Shown: positions 1 through 11,465 of the stretch, in pieces | Layout: each line of letters starts with the position of its first letter | Position numbering within the stretch: position 1 is the first letter of the stretch | Assembly: GCF_963576615.1 (NCBI RefSeq) | Contig: NC_088712.1 | Location: 19,739,452 to 19,803,451, forward strand | Length of the DNA: 64,000 nucleotides | Direction: 5' to 3' | Source: Watersipora subatra | Lineage: Eukaryota > Bryozoa > Gymnolaemata > Cheilostomatida > Watersiporidae | The notes under the pieces: generated by a model | Told to the model about the DNA's origin: nothing | The model's database searches: none | What the model saw: the letters and a program-made list of their open reading frames with translations, nothing else | Position numbers and translations under genes: made by a program

Positions 1-88
1 AGTCAGATCACCTCAAGCATCCAAAACGATCACAAATGATAAAAAATACTGAAAATGTCTGATCAATCTACTAAATTTTGTGCAATCT
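1..88. mobile_element. Family-1 inverted-repeat element, right-arm fragment cut by the window edge
   Basis: It starts AGTCAGATCACCTCAAGCA and continues through GATCACAAATGATAAAAAA to CTACTAAATTTTGT, the right terminal arm seen complete at 14450-14545. Confidence 0.7.
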
Positions 89-599
89 CTTTTTTTAAGA
101 GTTTTTTTGATATCTACTCTTTCCTTCATTCAGCATTGAAGTTTGATTACAAAGATTGACTATCAGGAGGTAATAACTTCAAACTTTTGACATTTACTGT
201 GCGATGATGAACTTTGAAAGCGATGCTGTGCAGGTCAACCTATATCTGGTAAAGAGTCTAGAAATCCATGAAACAAATCAGAATCTTCCGTTGCGGCTCA
301 TTATATTTCATTTAGATAGTCTCTCCGCTATTGCACGACTGATTAACTCGTAGGTGTGAGCTAACGCTACGTAGTATTATTATTGATAAATTAATAGGTT
401 TTACAAGAAGATATATGTTGGTATTAATTGCGTTATGAATCATTTGAGCAGGAAAACAAACAACACGTGAGAATGCAGATCATGGTAGGCTTAGGCGCTT
501 GTGGGAAGGCGCGATATCAGCGAGTCGGAGGAGATAGAGGAACGTTCCGTTCGGTCACGTTTGTCTGATCGACTCAGCGTTGGTTGTCTTACATATTTT
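89..599. other. No feature recognised
   Basis: Unique-looking sequence. Short overlapping open frames on both strands near 490-760 have no recognisable family motif, and the plus-strand one runs into a dispersed repeat. Confidence 0.5.
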
Positions 600-1085
600 A
601 GAGCTTTTAGACCTAACCATGTGTGTACAAGCAGGTCCTTGATCCTAGACCATATTAGCAACTTAATATCAACTGTGAAAGTGCTCAGGATAACACAATT
701 CCTTGTGAACTGAATACAATATTGAAGCTCCAAGCTTGCACAACTCAATAGAAGTAACAAAAATCAAACAGAGTAAACAATTTTTTCTCCAGATTTGAAA
801 GAAGTGATATTTTTAGAGGTAACTTAAGAAAAGTAGTGATTGCAGTTCACCGAGTCTAGTAGAGTGTGTATTTTTGTTATGAATAGAAAACAAACAGGTT
901 TGATGTAAAGTTCTTGTTGCTGAAGAGAAAAAACTTCCTAACTCCTAACTTTGTCTGTTTTTGATCTTTCATTACCAAAAATTTCAATCCGTGTCTCATT
1001 AGAAAATTATGTTCTGTCAGCAGCTATTTTTTATTTTTCGGCTGGTTAAAAGTGCCCTCGCTGTTTCCTTGAAATCTTTAGAACT
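600..1085 (+). repeat. Dispersed repeat A, copy 1
   Basis: It shares most of its length with the reverse complement of about 4085-4515. Common landmarks are TTCTTGTTGCTGA, TTGTTATGAATAGA and TTCTGTCAGCAGC. A shorter third copy is at 35745-35880. Family unknown; no coding content. Confidence 0.7.
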
Positions 1086-1149
1086 AATAGTCCTATCGAT
1101 TTAAATCTTCGGAATTCTACTCGAAGCAACACAAATTTTGTTATCTTAT

Positions 1150-1225
1150 CGTGGGCTGAGCCGAAATTGTTGTAACTTCATATAGCACAAAAAGGAAGTT
1201 ACAACAATGTCGCTCTCAGCCCACG
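1150..1225. repeat. Long hairpin with arms of about 30 bp
   Basis: The arms at 1150-1179 and 1195-1225 are near-complementary (CGTGGGCTGAG ... TTGTTGTAACTTC), with an interior mismatch patch and a 15-base loop. It may be a small fold-back element. Confidence 0.8.
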
Positions 1226-2220
1226 TTATGTGAACCGATAGTACGGAGAAAATAAAGTCAAAGCACACAGCTGAATTTACTCAGGATATGATCAGGTGAG
1301 AAGACGATTCCCCAAATTATTTCGAGCCAAAGCTTCAAAGTGTTAAGTAATGTTTGTGGAAAAGACAAGACAAACAGACAAACAGATAAACAGATAAAGC
1401 CAAAACTAGCAAAATATCTCTCCTTGCTTTGAGCTGAGTTTCAAATCAAGTTTAATTGCCTTTGCTGCAGCTTCAAGCAATGATTTAACATGTTTCAATG
1501 GTTTGGTCTTCACTCGCAGTAAGATTCCATGAAACTATTTATTTTGCGGCCAATTTAAATAGAGATGTAAAAGTTTAACTACTTTCATGTACTAAATTAA
1601 AAATTGACAAAAAATGAGTATTTTCATCGAAATTAAAAGAACTGTTTAGGAAAAGGTGGTTTAAGTTCTTTTGGTTTCAAAGTTTTTGCCACTTACAAAA
1701 AATGTCTTATATGGGAGTTTTACAAACCCCAGAACTCCTTTAATAGACTTTGCCTTGAGCTCACAGATACACAAAACCAACATTATATCTGTATTTTTTG
1801 CTACAAAGATGTTTTTTTGCAATTAGATTGAAGGGATTACTATGATAGACAAGCCATCCTACATAAACCCCTGACAGCCGCAAAATCATACTTTGAGAAT
1901 CCTTGCGTAGGATTCGTCTAAGCATTTCTTGTGATATTGGATAAAGAGTTGCCGGATCTTCCCACTTCTCCTTACGTCAAATGCTTTGGGAATTTCAATC
2001 AAGTAAAATATTTGATTACATGCGGAATAATATGCTTCACGATAAAAAAGGGTTATTCAACCACAAAAGCGGCAATTTTAATCACATGTCATTTGTTTAA
2101 AACATTCTTTTTATATGAAAATCATAAATCGCATATCATTATTTCAGTGTCACTGTATAGGAGATGGCTGTTTGCCAATGACTGACAAGTGAGTGCATGT
2201 GAATGGATTGGTCAATTTCA
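1226..2220. other. No feature recognised
   Basis: About 1 kb of AT-rich sequence. One 84-codon open frame at 1931-2185 has no family motif and ordinary base composition. Confidence 0.5.
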
Positions 2221-2224
2221 CTTG

Positions 2225-2470
2225 TGACATATACTAGTACCTGGCCGTCTCGTGTGCCGTGGGAGATTGTCAAGAGTGCCTATAAGTGCAGATAATAAGT
2301 ATGTGCACAATTATTCTAAAATAGTTGAAGGTTAATGATTGGTGCAAGTGTTAGTACGCTGGGCAGCTGAGTGTTGTGAGTTCAAACCCCATATGAGGTT
2401 ATTTTTTATAATTTCCAACCATGGCTTGGACAGACAGACAGACACAGGCCTGATTAAAGAAAGGAGTAAT
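2225..2470 (+). repeat. tRNA-like SINE or Helitron-derived module
   Basis: It contains GTTAGTACGCTGGGCAGC (A-box-like), TGTGAGTTCAAACCCCA (B-box-like GTTCAAACC), then a GACAGACAGACAG run. Read on the other strand, GTCTGTCTGTC followed by an antisense tRNA-like stretch matches the arrangement at 5825-6010 and at 40991-41140 inside a Helitron. The upstream GTATGTGCACAATTATTCT is shared with 55195. Confidence 0.5.
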
Positions 2471-3120
2471 TAATATAGTAAAACATAAACTAGATGTTAT
2501 CAATCTGGTTCGACTGTCATTTAGAGATTGTTATTTCAACCAACTTTAAACCGAACCAGCTACCAATTATAATAGTTCCGCAAATATTCACATTTTAGTT
2601 AACATTTTCATTCCAAAAATTCATTACAAAAGTGTAAATCCAATAACCGAAATAATTAAACTAAATTTAACTTTGATTATATATTTTATTAAACTGAGAG
2701 TTAATTTTAGAAACTGGAAATTACTTCAATCAGGCGAATAATTCTATTTATAGCGGTGTCAAGCTGGTTCACCAGGATTTAAAGCACGATATAGAATACT
2801 TTGGAAATCTATAAACTAGTCCAATTTATTCTAATATATTATTACTTTCTGGTTTCTAAAGAGAATATGCTAATTTAATATAACTTAGCACACATACTCT
2901 GTGTTCATAAACAATTCTGTGGTCTTTACTGCAGATTATTGGTATCCCACAGTGAGATGAATATTTGATCATTTATGTGATAACAATATTAGAAAAGTTA
3001 TATATAAGTATTTGATTTAAATCTAACATCAGCAGATAAAAATAGCTTATCAAAATATTTGAACACCAACAGTTCCATCTAAAAGGAAATTGTTGGATTT
3101 GCTATTGATCAATTTAGTTC
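2471..3120. other. No feature recognised
   Basis: AT-rich sequence without repeats or open frames of note. Confidence 0.5.
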
Positions 3121-3290
3121 GTGTTGTTAAAATGAACCGTGTTATGTTGCTATAACGAACCGTGCTATGTTGCTATAATGAACCGTGTTATGTTGCTATA
3201 ATGAACCGTGTTATGTTGCTATATTACACCATGTCATGTAGTTATAGTAAACCATGTCATGTTGTTGCAGTAAATCATGTCACGTTGCTT
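3121..3290. repeat. 23-bp minisatellite, about 7 copies
   Basis: The unit is close to ATGAACCGTGTTATGTTGC plus TATA. The first four units are near identical and the last three decay (ACACCATGTCATG, AAACCATGTCATG, AAATCATGTCACG). Confidence 0.9.
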
Positions 3291-3449
3291 TTACAAACCC
3301 GGTAAACATGGCAAAAATTATAACTGTTTGCTTTTATCTCATTTCAATGATGTGTGTTCAAATACCATACTAAAAATGTCTTTATATTTAAATATTTACT
3401 TTTTTGTTGTGTAAAAATCTGTTTTTAATCTTTTAGAAAAGTATTGTTA

Positions 3450-3600
3450 GATAGGTAACACACTAAGGGAGACAAATCCAATCTTGCTTTTACCATAAAT
3501 TTTGAGTGACAAACTAAGGGAGGCAAATCCAATTTTGCTTACCATAAATGAAAAAATCTGGCTAAGAGAAACAAATCCTTATTTGTGCTCAACATTAATC
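3450..3600. repeat. Three-copy tandem repeat of about 60 bp with GGGAGRCAAATCC
   Basis: CTAAGGGAGACAAATCCAAT, CTAAGGGAGGCAAATCCAAT and CTAAGAGAAACAAATCC recur about 60 bases apart, each followed by TTGCTT and CATAAAT or a related stretch. The word also occurs reversed near 40730. Confidence 0.7.
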
Positions 3601-4084
3601 AGAAGATTAACACGGTTCTATTAACATATTTGTCATACTCATTGCATCGCTGCCAGGCTTGGTGCCATGATAGTGTTGGGTATCATTGTAATATCCATAG
3701 TAAAACTTGGTGTCAGTTATTATGCTGCTATTTCATCATTGCATTGTTTTAATATTTAACAGGAGTGGATGAATCTCCCGTAGGAAGAGTTATAATTTTC
3801 ACATTTGACGGTAACTTTTTGCAGTCATGTAACTTCTTACAGTAAACGTTGCAATGTGATCTTCCAATTTTTATCTTAACACTTTAAAACCTGGCACAAG
3901 ATATTTTAGGGAGTTGTTTCCCCCACTTGATCTGGAACCCGAGTAAAGTTCGCACAGTAGTTTCGCTTTGTTTTTCTACACTTTCAGTTTATGTAACGTT
4001 ATGAAATTTTGTCTGCTTAGTGCATCTGTATGTTTTTAGTTTAGAACCAAAGTTTCAAGATGATTAAATTATTACTTTTTGAGA

Positions 4085-4515
4085 TACTGTCAAAATACCA
4101 AGGACACTTCTAATCAACAGAAAAATAAAACATGGCTGCTGACAGAACTTTAGTTTCTAACAACACACTGATTGACATTTCATGATAAAGTATCAAAAAT
4201 AGACAAAGCTATAAGTTTCTCCTCAGCAACAAGAACTTTCCACTTAAACTATTAGTTTGTCTATTCATAACAAATTTCCAGACTCTATGAGACTCAGTGT
4301 ACTGAAATCATTATGTTCTTTCAACTACCTCTAAAACAAGTGTACAAAAAACTATTTACTATACTTGATTCCTGTTTTTTTGTTGAGTTTTACAAGCTCG
4401 GAGCTTTCATATGCTATTTAGTTCAAAATAAATTTCGCCATTTTGAGTGCTCTCATAGTTGATGGAGTTATTCATGTGGTCTAGAATCAGGGACTTGCTT
4501 GTGTATACCAGACCA
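4085..4515 (-). repeat. Dispersed repeat A, copy 2 (inverted)
   Basis: The reverse complement of copy 1 at 600-1085, diverged but collinear. The two copies face each other about 3 kb apart. Confidence 0.7.
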
Positions 4516-5190
4516 GGTTTCAACGTGTTAAAGAGTTTGGTTAATGAGATAGTTATAGACCGAAGTTTAGAGAAACACTTCACTTAAGTCTGTCTGATAA
4601 TTTTGTTAAGCTTGGACACTTTAATATGATTAATTGAATAAATATTTCCTGTCTCCAAGTCATCACTTGCGCATCTGCCAAAGTATTAGTTGTATAACTT
4701 AAAAAAATTCAGAATTATAACAAAAAATTAAGTCCGTAAGTTCAGAAGGAAACCTTTTTGGTGCTCAAAATCCTCATGACTATAGTCACCATGAAAGCAC
4801 CTGTGGAAGGTGTCGTAATGCGCATGAATTGATTGAAAAGCTGAAATAAGTTCCTCAAATTTCTTTGTAATATCTATTCAGAAACCTATCAGGTCTTCTG
4901 AATCAACAGTTGGCTCTAAAAGCTTACGTTATCTTTTGGCGTTTCATTAATAATCAGATTTGCATTTGTTACATCTGTCTGTGACAATGATTACATGTAA
5001 TCCTAAAGTTGCTGGTTTTATAAGACATCTGAACAGTAAAGGAAGTGATGTCATCAATTCATCTTAATCTTTACCGCAACCTTTTTGGAAACCTGTCAAT
5101 TTTTTTGTTGAAAGTGATTTCAGAACAACCTCATTTTTTGTTTGAGAAAGTACAAAAGTGAGACATCGCTAGTGCGTAGTAAATGTACTG
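4516..5190. other. No feature recognised
   Basis: AT-rich sequence without clear repeats or genes. Confidence 0.5.
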
Positions 5191-5194
5191 CCCA

Positions 5195-5485
5195 TTGTCT
5201 GCTGTGTTTCATTTGTTGGGTACTGTGTATTACGGGTTGTGCGCTGTGTGTAGTGGGTTGTGGATTATGTATTGTGAGCTGTGCGCTGTCTGTGTGTGTT
5301 GTGGATTATAGGTTGTGTGCTGTGTTGTGAGCTGTAGGTTGTGAACTGTGTGCTGTGGGCTGTTAGTGTGGGTTTTACGGTGGTGGTTTTGAGTTGCGTA
5401 CTGTCTGTGATGTGTTGTGTGTTATGAGTTGTAAGATGTGGGCTGTAGGTTGTGTGTTATGAGTTGTGTATTGTGTGTCATGTGA
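5195..5485. repeat. Degenerate GTTGTG/GCTGTG-rich simple repeat
   Basis: Many imperfect GGTTGTG, GTGCTGTG and TATGAGTTGTG words with no fixed period. The short open frames here (for example CVVGCGLCIVSCALSVC) are by-products of the repeat. Confidence 0.8.
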
Positions 5486-5824
5486 AGTTAACAACTAAAC
5501 ACGAGTTAGAAATATTCCTGACAACATAAAAACTTACCAAGATGTGAATTCAGGCATTGAATTTGGCTTTGCAAACACACTTCAAGCTTCAAATTAACTT
5601 TTTTGACTTACTCTTTTTTTAATTTGTGTTGTTCTTCATCTTGCCTTCTTTTATACATCGCTCTTTTTCTTTTCCTCTTTTATGACCATCAGCAGACAGC
5701 ACTGTAAATCAGGCCCTCATGATTCCGTTCAGGACCATCAATTTATATGAGAGTTGCTGTTGGTTTCAGCTGATTGTATCTCTAGTTAAAAAAACCAACT
5801 GTTTTATACCATACATATGAATAG

Positions 5825-6010
5825 TCTATATATACATATAAATCTCAATGTTTGTTCGTCTGTCCATCCATCTGTCCGTACTTCTGTCTGTTCAGCTATA
5901 GCGATAGTTTTAAGAATGAGAAATGCACTGCGAACTGGATTTGAACTCACAACCACCAGTTCTGCAGACTTCTAGTATTCCTATATAGACAGACTGCCTC
6001 ATGTTTTCTG
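5825..6010 (-). repeat. Helitron-like 5' start with antisense tRNA-like module
   Basis: It begins TCTATATATACATATAAATC, followed by TTTGTTCGTCTGTCC, like non-autonomous Helitron 5' ends. Then TGCGAACTGGATTTGAACTC gives, on the minus strand, a B-box-like GTTCAAATCC. No CTAG-type 3' end was found downstream, so this is called a fragment. Confidence 0.45.
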
Positions 6011-6770
6011 TGGAAAGATGGTATGAAAGCATTAGAACATGCAACAGAAACAAGCAAATCAAAGATCGAAAGGCAGGAAAGAGACAGCCATGATATAATC
6101 AAAGAAAAGTTTTCAACGTCAGCAAACGTGGTTTTAGATATGGAAGACATTTACAACAGTCTAGCATCACTCTCACAATCTCTTTGCTTCATTTTTTGTG
6201 ACCGGCCGGCTTAGCCATGTTATTGATTCCCTGAGAACTGAATCATCACGTCTACATAATTCAGGAAATAGCTAAAAGGATGTTAATTTCCTGACAACAT
6301 GTCACTTTTTGGTAAACTCATGGCAAACAACATTTATACCAGTTGAGATATACATGTGTACCTTGATTCAGCTAATCCTTTGCTGATAGAGAAGAGTTAA
6401 GGACAATTCAATTTATTTGATATGTGAAAATAGATCAAAGGTTCCTGTGTTGGGTTTGATTGAACCAGCATTCGATGAGTCAGCGTCAAATGTGCGATGG
6501 AGGTCTTTTAAAGGCAACAGCAGAAGTCACACTGGACAATGAAGTCATGTCTTTATAAAAAACTATATAATTTGTTGCGAGTTCATGAATTGTATTGGCT
6601 TTGTTCCTTGAACACAGTGATGTGTTAACACACAGTTTATTTTGTGCACTAGCAAAACATATACCGGTGTCTTGAATGTGAAAATAATCATATTTTATTT
6701 TTCTGTAAAGAAGGGCTTAGTAAAAGCGCATATGAAACTGGTAGGTTCAGTAAGTCTGCCGAGGTTAAAA
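6011..6770. other. No feature recognised
   Basis: Short overlapping open frames on both strands near 5947-6214 show no family motif. No repeat unit was found. Confidence 0.5.
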
Positions 6771-6828
6771 ACTAATAGAGTTATTTTAAAGATAGTTCTA
6801 TGACAATAGAGTTAACCCAACTAATTGC

Positions 6829-7904
6829 TTAAACCTTTCGCGGGCGAATTTTCAAAACTAAATCAGACCCCCATGGGCGAATTAATTTTCCAAAAAATCA
6901 ATTTTTTTTAAAAGGTTCATACACTTTTCTGTGTGTTATTATGTGCATATATCTATGTTTAAAGGTGCATATGTATACATGTATATGTCCCTAGGCATAT
7001 ATACATGTATATACTATAAACGAATAAAAATGTATAACATAAAATATATGCGTTTCATAATAATTGTCTATTTATGAATGATATTTTCAAAAGCATTCTC
7101 CTTTACAAAGGCCCACATCACTGTCTTTGCACCATGTACTTATTCGCGTAACAAAGAGCTCCCACAAAGATGTACTTCCTGGATTGACAGGCTCAAAAAA
7201 CTTTTCAAAATACTTTACTGGTTGAGCATCTATCGGAGTAAATACTGGGCCTGTCATTGCTATAAACTGCTGAATTGTAGGAGATTTATCTCTGCTCAAG
7301 TTGGTTATATTCTTCCAGGCACTGGCCTCACTCCTACTTACATCCTCATCATTGCTGCTACCAGCCTTTTCATCACTGTCACTTCCAGATGTAAAGTCAT
7401 TCCAATCACAATCCAAACTTGATTCACTGTCATCTCTTGCTACTAATTCTAAAAAGTCACTGTCAGCTCTGAATCTCTTAGTAATTTCGGTACTAGTACT
7501 TGCTTTATTAGAATAATTTCGGGAGGTTCTTTTAAAAGTCGCCATGACGGTAAACTAAATTCAAACTCTCGAAAAATTCGGTAAATAAAAGCTAAGATCG
7601 AATCAAGAAAAATAAAAGTTGATAAATTATTTAGAACAATTTTCTAATTTTTTTCGAAAGTTTATTCATTCATCACTGCTAAAAACGATCGCTTTTTTGT
7701 CAACCTTGAAGTCAATTTTTGAGGCTAACCGAAACTACTATATCATAGTTTGCTATTGGTAAAAAAATTAAACAAAAACGGCAGTTAGCTAACCAGAAAC
7801 GGCAATAATAAAATACGTTACCGAAACGACAAAAACGTCGCACTGCCCATTAGCAGCCGTATCGCGAAGCGACAAAAACGTCGCTCTGCCCGCTAAAGGG
7901 TTAA
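6829..7904 (-). mobile_element. piggyBac-like DNA transposon, internally deleted
   Basis: TTAA stands at both ends (6829-6832 and 7901-7904), the piggyBac target. Terminal inverted repeats start ACCTTTCGCGGGCGAA on the left and, read inward, CCCTTTAGCGGGCAGAG on the right. The length of about 1.07 kb is too short for a full element, and it carries only the N-terminal part of a transposase. Confidence 0.8.
7087..7545 (-). pseudogene. piggyBac transposase N-terminal fragment (152 aa)
   Basis: The product starts MATFKRTSRNYSNK, has an acidic, Ser-rich N-terminal region (SGSDSDEKAGSSNDEDVSRS), then FIAMTGPVFTPIDAQPVKYF and EKFFEPV. That resembles the entry into the DDE_Tnp_1_7 (piggyBac-derived) domain, where xFTGPxG is followed by P-x3-YFxxFF. 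Family transposases run about 500-600 residues; the catalytic aspartates would lie beyond this fragment and are absent. Confidence 0.72.
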
Positions 7905-8036
7905 CATAAGATTTGTTCGGTAAAAATAATTCTAAAACTAAATATATTAAAGTATTTTTTATTGCTGATACTTTATCCTAAAATACAACTGCATTGTTAT
8001 AGAATTATTCTTAAAATAACTCTATTGACAATAGAG

Positions 8037-9845
8037 ATATTTCACAAAAATAACCTTAAACAAAGATGGCATTGCATTTGGGATGTTCTAAAACATGCTG
8101 TTGACTTCTGACTGAATACTGACTTCAACTCCTGTCTTGAGCTATCATTTCAAAGGTTTTTGCTTTGCTAGACGAAATGTTTGTCATACATAATACTAAA
8201 AAGCCCTACTGTTCTGTTTCTGACAGGAATCGTATCTTTCTTACATCCTAGTTGCTTCTGCTTCTCGCAACCCTTCTGTTATTTTAAATATTGTACTTAA
8301 ATGGAGATCTGCCAACAACATAGCGGACACTAGTTCTGGTTGATCACGATAAAGGAATATTGCACAAGAATTCAGTCCATGCGTCGTTAAAGATTTGTCA
8401 TGCACGCATTCCATCAGCCAGATGGTTAATTTGAATAACGATTTGGCAATGCATAGTTGCGAAAAAGAGAGTAAAGGAAAGGATTATTTATATATTATGT
8501 TATCATATATAAACCATTATGAACTTGACACGGGGATTAGATGGTTAGCTCTCTGACTCACTTCCAAAGAGTCGAGACGCAAAATTTCTTCAGCTGTATA
8601 CCTTATTAAAAGGAGTTTTTTAGAGAGACAACTCCTGCTCTTTCTTTCTCTGAATACTGATACATCACAGCGATATTCAGACCTATAAAAATTTAAGTTA
8701 TAATAGTACGATCTTGCAATGGTGAATAATACTAAAAGAGATGACCTTATGAAAAGTTCTTTGACAAATTTGATATCCTGTTTTTATGAAATAATGAGTG
8801 TCAAATGGCAAATGAACCAAAGCTTCCAACATCGGAACCATCGGGTGAGGGTTACAGCTGAAAAAATCGAAGCCAAAAAACTTGCAACAGAACAGCTTTG
8901 GTCAGGCTCAATTTGATTCAACCAGCCACAATTGAAGCTCATATCTGATAAGACAATATGTTACTAATGATATAATATTTATTTTATTTTATCATGACCA
9001 ACTGACTCAATGGTGACTTGGAACGCTAGAAATGAAATCATGTAAGCAACAGATAGAGTGTTTTAATTCAATTTGGATCTCATGTGAAGAATTTTATGAA
9101 ATCTGACCGCTTTAACTATCCTGCAAGTTTCAGATTAAATGGATGAATGTACAAAAACACAAACTTTTAACTGAAACAAAATTGAGAACAAGTACAGCAA
9201 AAAACGAAAAGGAGAAAGTGGGGGAGTCACATCGCAAGCAACAAAAAATTATTTAACAAAGCTATAAAATTGAAAGAATGGGTGCTATAAACAATCTTAG
9301 AGAATTTCAAAAGTCGTTAATGATGTTTAATTTGCATTCCAAACTGTGTGTCATAATCTTCACTGTAGCCACACATGACAGCTTGTTAAATAAAAGACCA
9401 TAAAACGTAAAATCAACTGTTAATAAATTTCAAGCATGGACGACTCCAATAACATTATTATTATTATAAAGTTTTTCTTCACAGTTGTGTGGTGGTAGGT
9501 GACTGGTTGTTGTCCATGTTGAGTCCCGGTCTTAACAAAAGGCCAAATGATCCAACATTATTATTATTATTATTGTTATTATTATTGAAACTTTAAATCG
9601 ATAGAGAGAAACAACCGAAATATACTAACAGCCAACCAAAATAAGTTTGATGTATTATAGGTTTATGAAACTTCCTTGGTTTTGGCACAGTAATCAACCA
9701 GACGTTATGAACTTTGGCTGCCTAAGATTTATGACTTTGAAGGAATAGCTATTGCTAGGAAAAGTGCCATCAAAAAATAAAAGATGCAGTTAATATGTGG
9801 TCAGAAACTGTTGGTGGTTTAGCCTTGAGCTGTTGAAAACAACTA
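8037..9845. other. No gene recognised
   Basis: AT-rich sequence with a weak tRNA-like stretch near 8525-8600 (GATTAGATGGTTAGCTC ... GAGTCGAGACGC) and short ATT runs near 9465 and 9558-9590. A 65-codon open frame at 8719-8916 has no recognisable motif. Confidence 0.5.
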
Positions 9846-9849
9846 CGAA

Positions 9850-9957
9850 ATGAAAACAATGTTTAGCGGAGATTGCAGTTGTGCTGGAATGCAGTACTGG
9901 TGTAATCAGACAAGCCGATGTGTGCGTAGATGTCAAGGTCGCGTTTCAAGGTTCTAG
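9850..9957 (+). CDS. Possible short cysteine-rich reading frame or exon (35 codons)
   Basis: ATG to TAG with five Cys in 20 residues, spaced C-x-C-x6-C-x5-C-x3-C (CSCAGMQYWC, then NQTSRCVRRC). It starts MKTMFSGD. Base composition is closer to 48% GC than the AT-rich surroundings. There is no signal peptide in frame. An AAG|GTCGCG donor-like site at 9934-9939 would also allow it to be an exon. Function unknown; this may be chance. Confidence 0.2.
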   Translation: MKTMFSGDCSCAGMQYWCNQTSRCVRRCQGRVSRF

Positions 9958-11375
9958 CAATATTTTAAATAAAGCTATTTTTGATTTCTTAATAATCACG
10001 ATAGCATGAATTGACGCTTTATCATGAGATCATGACAAAGCAATTGGATTAGCTAAATTGACATAGTTGAACAGTATAGGAATGTAAGCCTACTTTGTTG
10101 TTAAAATGACACAAAGGGCTGTTCTCTTTAGAAAAACTATGACGACAAGTTTGCTAGTTAATCCAAATTCCAAATTTAATCTATTGCATTTTTATTAAAA
10201 TACATAAAAACTACAAACTTTTCCTAGTAACAACTTTTTCATATTATAGTTTGTCAAAAAAACACATTTCAAATTTGCTTATTTTGGTCTGCCTTTCATG
10301 AGATAGAGCTTGAAATACTGCCAGCTGCCGACATTTATACAGCTGCCTATGAAATGGCAGCATGAAAATGCTCATAGACAATATAAATTAGCAAAAAATT
10401 TTTAATTTTTTGTTTTTATATCTTAGAGCAGGTGGAAATGGGAAAAGCTTTTGCATATGCTTTTATGCATTGAACAAAATTTGACAAAAAAGCAAAATTT
10501 CAAGGAATGTTGCGAACTTTTAGAATATTGCAGTAGCAATAAAATAGCTCAAATTGATGAACGTAGATTCTTTAGTATCACAATTTTAAACAATTCAATG
10601 TAATAACAATGCAACTGCAGCTATTTTTGTTCCAAGATTCAGTTTAGTAGCAAAATTATTTGAAAAAAATTCTACAAAAGACAGATGACAGCATATGAAA
10701 TAGGAATAGTTGGGTGCTTATAAGCATGAAGTTCTTTTAGCTGATAGACAGTTACATAACTTTAACTACAATAATTAATGTTTTTCCTTGAACTGTACTT
10801 TTTAAAATTCTATCACCTAAAATTAGTTCATACAATATGGCAGTATGTTGGCGTTAATCTCACAAAATATCGGTGATCATCTGTGATAACAATGTTCCTC
10901 CAACACAAACCAATCCTCGTTTACTTCAGCGAGTAATCCACCGCATATTGTTATCATTACGCAATGCAGTCGTTGAAACAACAAAATACTAGTCCCGCAG
11001 TAGCTATCATGAAGAAAAATATGAATCAAGCAATAACCATCGCCGAAATGGTGCATATTCTGTCGTGGATACTTTGCGAAGTATCGGGAAAGCTTTACAG
11101 ATGCAATATTTCCTGAAATATCCTCGCTGCCTTATGTAGTTTTTAATGAAAGTTTGTTCAGATTTAACTACTTTGCTACCTTTTAAACATTAGATATTTT
11201 AAGAAAAGGACATAACACTGTATGGACATAATTAGCTGTTGTGTCATCCTTGTTGTTTGAGATTAAAGTTATTCACTGACAATATACTAAGCATACTTAT
11301 TATACAATGCTACCTATCTGCTGGCGAAAGTATAGGTAAGTGCCCAATGAGACATTTACCATGCAATAAAAGATT
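9958..11375. other. No feature recognised
   Basis: AT-rich sequence; no repeats or genes I can support. Confidence 0.5.
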
Positions 11376-11465
11376 ATTCCATAATGCGATAAGTGGGATA
11401 TTCTATTATGCGACGAGTGGGATATTACATTATGCGATGAGTGGGATATTACATTATGTAATGAA
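11376..11465. repeat. Short tandem repeat of about 24 bp, 3-4 copies
   Basis: Units related to ATTATGCGATGAGTGGGATA. An open frame of 102 codons (11239-11547) runs across it, with repeated SGILHYAM, and is judged a by-product. Confidence 0.85.

Larger units (their letters stand above)
6774..8025. mobile_element. Small inverted-repeat element (about 180 bp) split by a piggyBac-like insertion
   Basis: The outer inverted repeats, 6774-6804 (AATAGAGTTATTTTAAAGAT...) and 7995-8025, are complementary over about 31 bases. They enclose the piggyBac-like element. Removing that element leaves a roughly 180-bp MITE containing one TTAA. Confidence 0.7.

Noticed and set aside
501-713. Plus-strand 70-codon open frame with RSVRSRLSDRLS
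   Set aside because: It is low in complexity, overlaps a minus-strand frame of equal quality, and its second half lies in a dispersed repeat.
8525-8600. Possible tRNA gene (GATTAGATGGTTAGCTC)
   Set aside because: The stems do not pair and the B box is poor; kept only as a weak tRNA-like stretch.
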